Positions 6,206 to 12,760 of a stretch of 16,632 nucleotides of DNA are shown in pieces. The translations under genes and the position numbers were made by a program. Under the pieces are notes generated by a model that saw nothing but the letters and a program-made list of their open reading frames with translations, was not told the origin of the DNA and searched no databases. Where the stretch lies: NCBI GenBank assembly GCA_036495445.1, contig DASXMX010000231.1, positions 1-16,632 of the forward strand, written 5' to 3'. The DNA comes from DASXMX01 sp036495445 (GTDB lineage Bacteria; Planctomycetota; Phycisphaerae; Tepidisphaerales; Tepidisphaeraceae). The number at the start of each line of letters is the position of its first letter. Within the stretch, counting starts at the first letter, position 1.

Positions 6206-8440
6206 ATGACTCTCCAGCTCCGACCCACATTTTCCGAATCCTGGTACCGCGTGGCGAACCTGCGGGCGAAGCTGCGGCCGGGGGCGCAGATCTCGCGGCA
6301 GTTTTACCGCAGGGAACGGTGGTACGTCGTCCGTGACCCGGCCGGCAACCAGTTCCACCGGCTCAGCGACCCGGCCTACCGGTTCGTCGCGCTGCTCGAC
6401 GGGACCCGCACCGTCGCCGAGGCCTGGGACCTGTGCGGCGGCGTGCTCGAGGACGACGCGCCGACCCAGCCGGAAGTCATCCAGATCCTCTCGCACCTGT
6501 ACTCGGCCAACCTGATCGACGCCGACGTCACCCCCGATGCCACCGTCCTGCTCCGCCGGCACAAGCAGCTCAACAAGCGGAAGATGCAAAACCGCTTGAT
6601 GAACATGCTGTTCCCGCGCATCCCCCTGTGGGACCCGGACCGGTTCCTCAAGACCTGGACGCCGCTGAACCGGTTCCTGTTCAGCAAGCTGGGCGCGCTG
6701 GTCTGGCTCGCGGTGGTGATCACGGCCGTCGTCTGCATCGCGCCTTACTGGAACGAGCCGGGCCACAGCCTCAAGGTCGCCGCCCAGCACTCGATCGACA
6801 TCCGCAACAACCCGGTCAACCTGATCCTCCTCTACGGCGTGTTCGTGCTCGTGAAGTTCGTCCACGAGCTGGGCCACGCGTTCGCCTGCCGTCGGTTCGG
6901 CGGCGAGTGTCACGAGATGGGGATCATGTTCCTGGTTTTCATCCCGACCCCCTACGTCGACGCGTCGACCGCCTGGTCCTTCCCCAACAAATGGCACCGG
7001 ATTTTCGTCGGCGCCGCGGGCATGATCGTCGAGCTGTTCGTCGCATCGCTCGCGGCGTTCATCTGGATGATGACGGGCGACCCCACGAGCGTCGTCGCGC
7101 AGCTCGCGTTCAACGCGATGCTGATCGCGTCGGTCACGACGGTCGTCTTCAACGCCAACCCGCTGCTGCGTTACGACGGGTACTACATCCTGTCCGACTT
7201 CCTGGAGATCCCCAACCTCCGGCAGAAGAGCAGCGAATACGCGCTGGGGCTGATCAAACGGCACATTTTCCGAGTGAAGCTGCAGCACCCGCTGCCGCCG
7301 CCGCTGCAGCGGTTCTGGCTCTTCACCTACGCGGTCCTCTCGTCGATCTACCGCGCGTTCGTCGGGCTGGTGATCCTGTTGATCGTCGCCTATGAGATCC
7401 CGGTGATCGGCCCCCTGATGGCGATCAGCGGCATCCTGACCTGGTTCCTCGTCCCCACGTTCAAGCTGTTCAAGTACCTGGCGACCGACCCCGAACTGCA
7501 CCGCAAGCGGCCGCGGGCGATCGTGTTCTCGGCAACGGTGGCGGCGGCGCTGGTCGTGCTGATCGGGATCATCCGGTTCCCGGTCAACATCGACGCCGAA
7601 GGCGTCCTGTCGGTGGACAGGGCTGACGACCGGCCGATCTACGCCGAGCAGCCCGGGTTCGTCCGCCAGATCGGCACCCGCGCCGACAGCCGCCCGCTCC
7701 ACGACGGCGACTTCGTCCACAAGGGCGACGTCCTGCTCGTGCTCGACAACGACCCGCTCACCACGCAGGCGAAAGTGAACGTAGCCCAGCAGCGGCAGAT
7801 CCAGGCGGAACTGATGCAGGCCCTTGCCACCAGCCCGGTCATCGCCCAGGGCAAGGCGCTGGAATTGCAGAAGACCCGAGAGCAGGGCGCGCTGCTTAAC
7901 GAGCAGGTCGAAAAGCTCACGATCCGCGCGCCGATCGACGGTGAGCTGGTCGCCGCGGACCTGGACAGCCTGGTCGGCAAGTTCGTTGGCAAGGACAACA
8001 AAGAGGTCGTCCGCGTCGAGGACACGCACAGGCAGTTCGTGGAGGCGGTGCTGCCGCAGGAGGATTATCAGCTCCTTCAGCAGCAGCAGGACCGCCTGCC
8101 GACGCACACCGAGGTGCGGATGGTCGGCGACGTCAACGGCGTCATCAAGGCGCAGTCGGTGGTGCTGACCGAGGTCGCCCTGACCAACGCCCCCAGCCCG
8201 GCGCTCAGCGCAATGGGCGGCGGCGAGGGGCAGCTCGACCCGAGCCAGCGCAACGCGCCCACGTACGTCGTGCCGCAGTTCCAGGCCCACGTCGTGCTCG
8301 ACGAGCCCGGCGGCGCCTACGTCAACGGGCAACGCGCCTACGTCCGCTTCAAGCTCGCCAAGCGCCCGCTCTTCTGGCAATGGAGCCGCCGCTTCTGGCA
8401 GCTCATCGAAGCCAAGGGCGCCAGCGCGAAGTGGATCTAA
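6206..8440 (+). CDS. PqqD-like / M50 site-2-protease / HlyD adaptor fusion protein
   Basis: 744 aa. Residues about 30-105 (FYRRERWYVVRDPAGNQFHR ... LLDGTRTVAEAWDLC) match the PqqD-like winged-helix module often found at the start of such proteins. A polytopic membrane part follows. HELGH at 220-224 in a transmembrane segment is the zinc motif of M50 proteases, and RYDGYY at 322-327 supplies the matching downstream Asp (D324). Further helices lie at about 268-290, 295-316, 370-420 and 437-459. The C-terminal part is a HlyD barrel-sandwich with a coiled coil (GVLSVDRADDRPIYAEQPGF ... DFVHKGDVLLVLDNDPL; then IRAPIDGELVAADL), ending in an aromatic tail PLFWQWSRRFWQLIEAK. The ATG at 6206 lacks a Shine-Dalgarno sequence. 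It probably forms the inner-membrane core of the block's complex. Whether the protease site cleaves a substrate or only shapes a channel is open. Confidence 0.87.
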   Translation: MTLQLRPTFSESWYRVANLRAKLRPGAQISRQFYRRERWYVVRDPAGNQFHRLSDPAYRFVALLDGTRTVAEAWDLCGGVLEDDAPTQPEVIQILSHLYSANLIDADVTPDATVLLRRHKQLNKRKMQNRLMNMLFPRIPLWDPDRFLKTWTPLNRFLFSKLGALVWLAVVITAVVCIAPYWNEPGHSLKVAAQHSIDIRNNPVNLILLYGVFVLVKFVHELGHAFACRRFGGECHEMGIMFLVFIPTPYVDASTAWSFPNKWHRIFVGAAGMIVELFVASLAAFIWMMTGDPTSVVAQLAFNAMLIASVTTVVFNANPLLRYDGYYILSDFLEIPNLRQKSSEYALGLIKRHIFRVKLQHPLPPPLQRFWLFTYAVLSSIYRAFVGLVILLIVAYEIPVIGPLMAISGILTWFLVPTFKLFKYLATDPELHRKRPRAIVFSATVAAALVVLIGIIRFPVNIDAEGVLSVDRADDRPIYAEQPGFVRQIGTRADSRPLHDGDFVHKGDVLLVLDNDPLTTQAKVNVAQQRQIQAELMQALATSPVIAQGKALELQKTREQGALLNEQVEKLTIRAPIDGELVAADLDSLVGKFVGKDNKEVVRVEDTHRQFVEAVLPQEDYQLLQQQQDRLPTHTEVRMVGDVNGVIKAQSVVLTEVALTNAPSPALSAMGGGEGQLDPSQRNAPTYVVPQFQAHVVLDEPGGAYVNGQRAYVRFKLAKRPLFWQWSRRFWQLIEAKGASAKWI

Positions 8441-8454
8441 TGTGAGAGTGGATC

Positions 8455-8592
8455 GTTGCAGGTTGTTTGTTATGGGGTGATTGTTGTGCGTTGACGTTTG
8501 GGACGTCGCGAGAGGCCTCGCACAACCCACGACATTCAACCCGCAACCCGCAACAAACAACACTCAACCAACAACACCCAACGGCCTTTGCA
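8455..8592. repeat. Mirrored heptamer array before the SecA-like gene
   Basis: The 155-nt spacer has a left arm of seven consecutive 7-mers starting at 8455, most beginning GTTG (GTTGCAG, GTTGTTT, GTTATGG, GGTGATT, GTTGTGC, GTTGACG, TTTGGGA). The right arm, from 8523 to 8592, has ten consecutive 7-mers, mostly beginning CAAC (CAACCCG twice in tandem at 8537 and 8544; CAACAAA, CAACACT and others). GTTG and CAAC are complementary, so the arms are mirror-related; GTTGTTTGTT at 8462 pairs exactly with AACAAACAAC at 8552. The array ends 3 nt before the ATG at 8596 and no Shine-Dalgarno sequence exists. Confidence 0.82.
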
Positions 8593-8595
8593 ACA

Positions 8596-10533
8596 ATGTC
8601 TCAGATCGCCGCCAAGGAACTCTGGTCCGTGTTTGACGCCCGGCGGGTGAAAGCGCCGGAGCTGAAGGGCCTGGACGCGCTGGCGAACGGCGTGTACGGG
8701 TGGTTCAAGAACCGCCAGCCGGTGCTCAAGACGTTTCAGGCGCAGGCCGAGCGGATTGAGCAACTGGAGGGCGAGGTCCAGCGGCTGGGTTCGACCGCGT
8801 TCCGGGAGGCCGTCGCCGAGGTGCGCGACCTGGCCCGCCTCGACCGGCTCAAGGGCCCGGCGCTGGAGCGCGGGATGGCGCTGACCCGCGAGGCGGCGGT
8901 CCGCTCGCTGGGGCTGCGGCCGTTCCCAGTCCAGCTCATGGGCGCGCTGGCGATGATCGACGGGGCGATCGCCGAGATGGCCACCGGCGAGGGTAAGACC
9001 CTCACCGCCGCCCTGGCCGGCTCGGTCCTCGCGTGGTCGGGCAAGCCGGTCCACGTCATTACGGTCAACGACTACCTTGTCACCCGCGACGCCGAGGAGA
9101 TGGGGCCGGTCTACCAGATGCTCGGCCACACGGTGGGCCATGTCGTCCACGAGACGACACCGGTCGAGCGGTTTGATCATTACCGCCGCGGCGTCATCTA
9201 CTGCACGAGCAAGGAACTCGTCGCCGATTTCCTCCGCGACCAGATCCGGCTGGGCAACCTGCGGACCAGCGCGCAGACGTCGGTCGGCATGATGCTCGGC
9301 GGCGCCGCCGCCGGCCGCCTCCTGCTCCCCGGGCTGTTCAAGTCGATCGTCGACGAGGCCGACAGCCTGCTGATCGACGAAGCGGTCACGCCGCTGATCA
9401 TCTCCAACTCGCCCGACGAGGAAGCCAACGCCACCCACTACCACGCCGCCGACGCGCTGGCGCTGCAACTGGAATACAACCGCGACTTCACGATCGACCG
9501 CACCGTCCGAACCGTCGACCTGACCACCCGCGGCCACGACCGGCTCGAAGAGCTGTGCATTGGCGACAACTTCTGGAAAGGCCGCCGGCGGCGTGAGGAG
9601 CTCGTGACGCAGGCGCTAGTCGGCCGCCACTGCTTCATCCGCGACGAGCAATACCTCGTCGATCATGAGCAGAAGGTGCAGATCATCGACGAGTCGACGG
9701 GCCGCATCATGGCCGACCGCTCGTGGCGGCACGGGCTGCACCAGGCGATCGAGGTGAAGGAGGGCGTGCCGGTTACCGCCGACAAGGAGAACCTCGCCCG
9801 CCTCAGCTTCCAGCGGTTCTTCCGCCAGTACCCGCACATGTGCGGCATGACCGGCACCGCCTGGGAAGCGGCGCCGGAACTGTGGCAGATCTACCAGCGG
9901 GCCGTCGTCCGCATCCCGACCAACCGGCCCTGCATCCGCGTGCAGCTTCCGGTCCGCATGTTCGACACGATGGACCAGAAGTGGGAGGCCGTGGTCGAGC
10001 GGGTGGAGGAACTGCACAAGAAGGGCTTGCCGATCCTGATCGGCACCCGGAGCGTGCTGGCCAGCGAAGAGGTGAGCCGCCGCCTGACGGCGCGCGGGCT
10101 CGTGCACCGCGTGCTCAACGCGACGCAGACCGCCCAGGAGGCGTCGATCGTCGCCGAGGCCGGGCAGACCGGGCACATCACGGTCGCGACCAACATGGCC
10201 GGCCGCGGCACCGACATCAAGCTGTCCAAGGGGGTCGCCGAACTGGGCGGCCTGCATGTGATCTCGACCGAGCCGCACGGCTCGTATCGCGTCGACCGCC
10301 AGCTCTTCGGCCGCGCCGCCCGTCAGGGCGATCCCGGATGCGCCCAGATGTTCGCCAGCGCCGAGGACGACCTGTTCATGCGCCACGCCGGCCCGATCCG
10401 CAAGATGTGGCGCTCGATCGGCGCCGCCCGCCTGATCAAGATCGCCCAGGGCCGCGCCGAACACCTCGCCCGCTTCAACCGCAAGCAGGTCCTCAAGAGC
10501 GACGACTGGATGGATCAGAGCCTGCCATTCTGA
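8596..10533 (+). CDS. Short SecA-like ATPase lacking the scaffold/finger and C-terminal domains
   Basis: 645 aa, against about 800-1000 for SecA. The ATG at 8596 is chosen because the upstream extension of the frame to 8467 is just the heptamer array. Motifs in SecA order are ATGEGKT (Walker A, 129-135), VDEADSLLIDEA (252-263), a preprotein-crosslinking-like region with IIDESTGRIM and GLHQAIEVKEGVPV, MCGMTGTA, then the second ATPase half with ATNMAGRGTDIKL and QLFGRAARQGDPG (arginine finger near R576; SecA usually has GRSGRQGDPG). Similarity runs to RFNRKQVLKSDDWMDQ, which corresponds to the start of the long scaffold helix, and then the protein stops. The two-helix finger, helical wing and zinc-binding tail are absent. 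Both nucleotide-binding halves look intact, so it is likely an ATPase, probably serving the M50/HlyD proteins encoded just upstream. Confidence 0.88.
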   Translation: MSQIAAKELWSVFDARRVKAPELKGLDALANGVYGWFKNRQPVLKTFQAQAERIEQLEGEVQRLGSTAFREAVAEVRDLARLDRLKGPALERGMALTREAAVRSLGLRPFPVQLMGALAMIDGAIAEMATGEGKTLTAALAGSVLAWSGKPVHVITVNDYLVTRDAEEMGPVYQMLGHTVGHVVHETTPVERFDHYRRGVIYCTSKELVADFLRDQIRLGNLRTSAQTSVGMMLGGAAAGRLLLPGLFKSIVDEADSLLIDEAVTPLIISNSPDEEANATHYHAADALALQLEYNRDFTIDRTVRTVDLTTRGHDRLEELCIGDNFWKGRRRREELVTQALVGRHCFIRDEQYLVDHEQKVQIIDESTGRIMADRSWRHGLHQAIEVKEGVPVTADKENLARLSFQRFFRQYPHMCGMTGTAWEAAPELWQIYQRAVVRIPTNRPCIRVQLPVRMFDTMDQKWEAVVERVEELHKKGLPILIGTRSVLASEEVSRRLTARGLVHRVLNATQTAQEASIVAEAGQTGHITVATNMAGRGTDIKLSKGVAELGGLHVISTEPHGSYRVDRQLFGRAARQGDPGCAQMFASAEDDLFMRHAGPIRKMWRSIGAARLIKIAQGRAEHLARFNRKQVLKSDDWMDQSLPF

Positions 10534-10541
10534 TGACGCAC

Positions 10542-10586
10542 GGACTGAGGAGTGGGGGCTTTCGCTCAGTCCTCAGCACTCAGTCC
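10542..10586. repeat. Heptamer repeat and hairpin between convergent genes
   Basis: GGACTGAG (10542-10549) pairs exactly with CTCAGTCC at 10565-10572, and again with the copy at 10579-10586. The right side is three tandem 7-mers: CTCAGTC, CTCAGCA, CTCAGTC (10565-10585). It has the same period-7, mirrored design as the arrays at 6082 and 8455, but with another unit. It fills the 57-nt gap between the SecA-like stop (10533) and the stop of the convergent 65-aa gene (10591), so a shared transcription end is possible. No T-run supports an intrinsic terminator. Confidence 0.7.
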
Positions 10587-10590
10587 TGCA

Positions 10591-10788
10591 TTAGGCCGCG
10601 CGGGCGTGGGCCCACTGCCGCCGCTGGTTCCAGCGGCAGATCGCGAGGCGTTCCTCGACCTCGCGCAGGCTGCAGAGCAGGTTTTGCCTCAGTTCGTCGG
10701 AGACGATGTCCGCCTCCAGCATGTCTTGAAGTCGCGCCCGGCGGTTTTCCAGTACATCCAACTCGCCGCGCAGGGGAGTGATGTCCAT
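10591..10788 (-). CDS. Small coiled-coil protein of unknown function
   Basis: 65 aa. The ATG at 10788 is preferred over the longer frame (to 10926) because GGAGAAGG lies 4 nt upstream and because the extension is an Arg/His/Thr-rich stretch with no protein-like pattern. The product is helical and charged, with leucines spaced for a coiled coil (LDVLENRRARLQDMLEAD ... LLCSLREVEERLAICRW) and a basic C-terminus. There is no signal peptide or membrane segment. It is convergent with the SecA-like gene. I do not recognise the family. It could be a small DNA- or protein-binding factor, but nothing in the sequence settles that. Confidence 0.6.
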   Translation of the reverse strand: MDITPLRGELDVLENRRARLQDMLEADIVSDELRQNLLCSLREVEERLAICRWNQRRQWAHARAA

Positions 10789-10863
10789 CGTGCCTTCTCC
10801 GTGTCGATGACGTGCGCGTGTGCGTGTGTGTCGATCGCTCGTACCGGCCGATCCATCCAATGT

Positions 10864-10919
10864 ATCGGTCCGCCGCGCAACGCGCTTAACACCCCTCCGC
10901 AAATCGACTTCGGACCGAT
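10864..10919. promoter_or_regulatory. 9-bp inverted repeat upstream of the 65-aa gene, possible operator
   Basis: ATCGGTCCG (10864-10872) and CGGACCGAT (10911-10919) are perfect inverted copies 38 nt apart. The right copy overlaps the 8-bp palindrome CCGATCGG (10915-10922). They lie 76-131 nt upstream of the 65-aa gene's start, where a promoter would be. Two-site repressor binding is one reading; chance in GC-rich DNA is another. Confidence 0.3.
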
Positions 10920-10967
10920 CGGACATCTGCCAAAAGGGGGAGAACTAAGGTGCATGACGCGCTTTCC

Positions 10968-11045
10968 GGGTGGCACGGACATGTACTCATGTCCGTGGCG
11001 TCGCCCGAAGAAGCCCATGGACAAGAGTACTTGTCCATGCCACCC
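10968..11045. repeat. 78-nt double-hairpin element, copy 2 (BIME/REP-like)
   Basis: The layout is GGGTGG (10968-10973), stem CACGGACATG, loop TACT, stem CATGTCCGTG (10988-10997), an 18-nt linker (10998-11015), stem CATGGACAAG, loop AGTA, stem CTTGTCCATG (11030-11039), and CCACCC (11040-11045). Both stems are perfect 10-bp pairs. Length, ends, loops and linker length equal copy 1 at 1910-1987. The linker sequence differs, and stem differences between copies come as complementary pairs. It lies between the minus-strand DUF4304 gene and the 65-aa gene. Confidence 0.9.
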
Positions 11046-11152
11046 GGCGAGTTGCTGATCTCGTCTTCCGAGGAGGGTTGGCCAGCGCCACAGCACTTCT
11101 ATCGGCCCGCGACGCGGACCCGCCATGGCCTGTTCACTCCTGTCGCAGCGGG

Positions 11153-11641
11153 TCAGGTGTTGAGCTCGAGTCCTCGAAGGTAGTCGTGCGCCGAACGGAA
11201 AACCCGCACGCGAGGCAACAAGGCGTCGTAGTCCCCTTGCGCCAGGGCGTTCAATGCCCGTAAGGTTGAATGCTGCTCCAGCCACGGCAGCGCATAGGAT
11301 GCAACAAGCTCAACAATTGTTGAGAGTCGGTCGGCGGTATTCGCGGATGGGTCCTCAAAGTTCGATGCCTGCTGCAATCGTTCGGGATCAGGCACGAGGC
11401 TGTCGAGATCGATCTGCACGGGACAACGATAGTGCGGCGGCGTCAGCTCAGAACCCAATGCCCGGATGTAGACGCCAAGATGGAACGTGTATCGGTTGGC
11501 ACCCCAACGATTCTTCTCGACGTGGAAGACCAGAATTGTATCGGTACACGTTTTGTGCCATGTGAGTGCACGCCGTCGGAAGCCGTGTTCCCGGAGGAGT
11601 GGCGACAAGGCGGTCGAAAGTTGTTTCTTTGAATCATGCAT
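11153..11641 (-). CDS. DUF4304 family protein
   Basis: 162 aa, starting at MHDSKKQLSTALSPLLREHG (ATG 11641-11639). The pattern 'L..LLREHGFRRRALTWHK', then DTILVFHVEKNRWGANRYTF, then LGVYIRAL fits the DUF4304 domain: an N-terminal helix, a GF-basic turn, and two strands where the family has 'vi..Qks.....ftiNlgv'. Function of that family is unknown to me. The C-terminal half (ADRLSTIVELVASYALPWLEQ ... GDYDALLPRVR) is helical. No signal peptide, so cytosolic. The start lies 10 nt after the stop of the TrkA-type gene, so it is the last gene of the minus-strand operon. There is no clear Shine-Dalgarno sequence; translational coupling is plausible. G+C is a little lower than in its neighbours. The frame's upstream extension overlaps the TrkA-type gene and is not used. 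Confidence 0.72.
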   Translation of the reverse strand: MHDSKKQLSTALSPLLREHGFRRRALTWHKTCTDTILVFHVEKNRWGANRYTFHLGVYIRALGSELTPPHYRCPVQIDLDSLVPDPERLQQASNFEDPSANTADRLSTIVELVASYALPWLEQHSTLRALNALAQGDYDALLPRVRVFRSAHDYLRGLELNT

Positions 11642-11651
11642 TTGGAACCGG

Positions 11652-12671
11652 TCAGGATACCCGGCATCCCGCTGCGGCGATCGCGGAAAGGGCATCGGCC
11701 GCGACGTGGACGACGAGCGTGTCGCCCGCGGCCAGCGGCCGCTCGCTCGATAGGTCGCGCAGCGGGGCGCCGCCGCCCGCGGAAAGGAGGGCGAGCACGC
11801 GGACATTGAACTCGCGCTCGACGGCGCCGCATGGTTTGCCCACGAGCGTGCTTCCCGCCTCGACGGCGACTTCCGCCGCCACGTACGTGTCGCCGCCGAT
11901 CATCAGGCTCGAAAGCACCTTCGCGTGCAGCGCCATCGCGGCCACCACCGGCGCGGCAAGAGATGACGAACTGAACGCCGCATCGACGGTGAGCGCCCCG
12001 GCGATTTTCGAGGCCAGTTGCTGGTCGAATAGCCGCATGACGATCCGCACCTTGGGGTTCATCCGGCGGGAGTCGATTGCGACTTCGAGGTTCGACACGT
12101 CGTCATTGCTGCAGATGATGACGGTGGTCGCGTGCTCGATGCCGGCGTCGATCAGCGCCTGGTCCTCCTTCATGTCGCGGATGAGGACCGGCACGTCCAT
12201 CGCCTTGGCCTGGGCGACGAACGGGTTGGCCTTGGATCGCTCGAGCACGACGACCGGCGTGCCGCCGGCCACGAGCTGCTCGAGCACGCGGAACCCCAGG
12301 TGGCCCAGTCCGCAGAGGACGACGTGGTCGCGATAGGTCGAAGCCATGACGAGCATCCACTCCCTCTCCCCGCGGCGGCGGGAGATCATCAGCAAGGACA
12401 GCCGCACGACCCCCTGGCCCACGAGGATGAACCCGAGCACCGGGTAGACCGCATAGAGCACCATGAGATGGGCAGGGATCGGCGGGCTGTACGTCGGCTG
12501 CGCGAACAGCGCCATCCACGCCGCGTAAGCCGAGACGCCCATCGATGGTCGCCGGCCGCCCAGGCTCGGTTGCGGAGTGATCGCGTGCAGGACGGTGCCG
12601 ATCACGACCGCGGTCGCGAGGATCGCCAGCGTCCCCTTGAACTCGGCGAGGATCGCCCGGACGTAAAGCAA
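11652..12671 (-). CDS. TrkA-N/TrkA-C membrane protein, channel-like but without K+ filter
   Basis: 339 aa from a TTG at 12671. Two membrane helices (about 12-32 and 68-93) flank a short loop, followed by a Rossmann RCK/TrkA-N domain (DHVVLCGLGHLG, GxGxxG at 121-126, acidic E144 at the end of strand 2) and a TrkA-C domain (about 265-335). This is the build of a two-helix RCK potassium channel, but the loop (SMGVSAYAAWMALFAQPTYSPP) has no TVGYGD-type selectivity filter. The start is uncertain: the frame is open and basic (PPRRPRRHRAVA) up to the stop of the upstream gene at 12761, without an ATG or GTG, so the protein may be about 15-30 residues longer. Third visible gene after mscL and the DUF481 gene. 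A nucleotide-gated ion-handling role is an inference. Confidence 0.8.
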   Translation of the reverse strand: MLYVRAILAEFKGTLAILATAVVIGTVLHAITPQPSLGGRRPSMGVSAYAAWMALFAQPTYSPPIPAHLMVLYAVYPVLGFILVGQGVVRLSLLMISRRRGEREWMLVMASTYRDHVVLCGLGHLGFRVLEQLVAGGTPVVVLERSKANPFVAQAKAMDVPVLIRDMKEDQALIDAGIEHATTVIICSNDDVSNLEVAIDSRRMNPKVRIVMRLFDQQLASKIAGALTVDAAFSSSSLAAPVVAAMALHAKVLSSLMIGGDTYVAAEVAVEAGSTLVGKPCGAVEREFNVRVLALLSAGGGAPLRDLSSERPLAAGDTLVVHVAADALSAIAAAGCRVS

Positions 12672-12760
12672 GGCGACCGCGCGGTGCCGGCGCGGTCGAC
12701 GGGGCGGAACGCCAGCATGGTTCCGTGCGAGGTCGTTGCCGGCACGAGCGGGCTTCGGCT

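Larger units (their letters stand above)
10789..11152. other. 364-nt gene-free stretch upstream of the 65-aa gene
   Basis: This lies between the start of the 65-aa gene and the end of the DUF4304 gene, both on the minus strand. It holds a GT-rich run (about 10808-10832), a 9-bp inverted repeat (10864-10919), the second 78-nt element (10968-11045), and about 100 nt (11046-11152) in which I see nothing recognisable. The promoter of the 65-aa gene must be here, but I cannot name a convincing -35/-10 pair. Open frames crossing the 78-nt element are translations of the repeat and are not genes. Confidence 0.5.

Noticed and set aside
5918..8563. 881-codon open frame on the minus strand opposite the M50-HlyD gene
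   Set aside because: It is a by-product of GC-rich codon use on the other strand. The translation is a monotonous Arg/Asp/Val/Leu mixture with no domain, and its start lies in the heptamer spacer, while the plus-strand frame has clear protease and adaptor motifs.
8455..8592. CRISPR array
   Set aside because: Units are 7 nt and contiguous, without 20-40 nt repeats or unique spacers, and no cas genes are present.
8467..8595. N-terminal extension of the SecA-like protein
   Set aside because: The added residues are a direct translation of the CAAC heptamers and have no SecA similarity.
8596..10533. Ordinary housekeeping secA
   Set aside because: The protein lacks the scaffold/finger, wing and zinc-binding C-terminal domains, and sits in an adaptor/protease cluster.
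10789..10926. Longer start for the 65-aa gene
   Set aside because: The extension is Arg/His-rich from GT-repeat DNA, while the internal ATG has a good Shine-Dalgarno sequence.
11652..12671. Typical RCK potassium channel
   Set aside because: There is no TVGYGD-like selectivity filter between the two helices.
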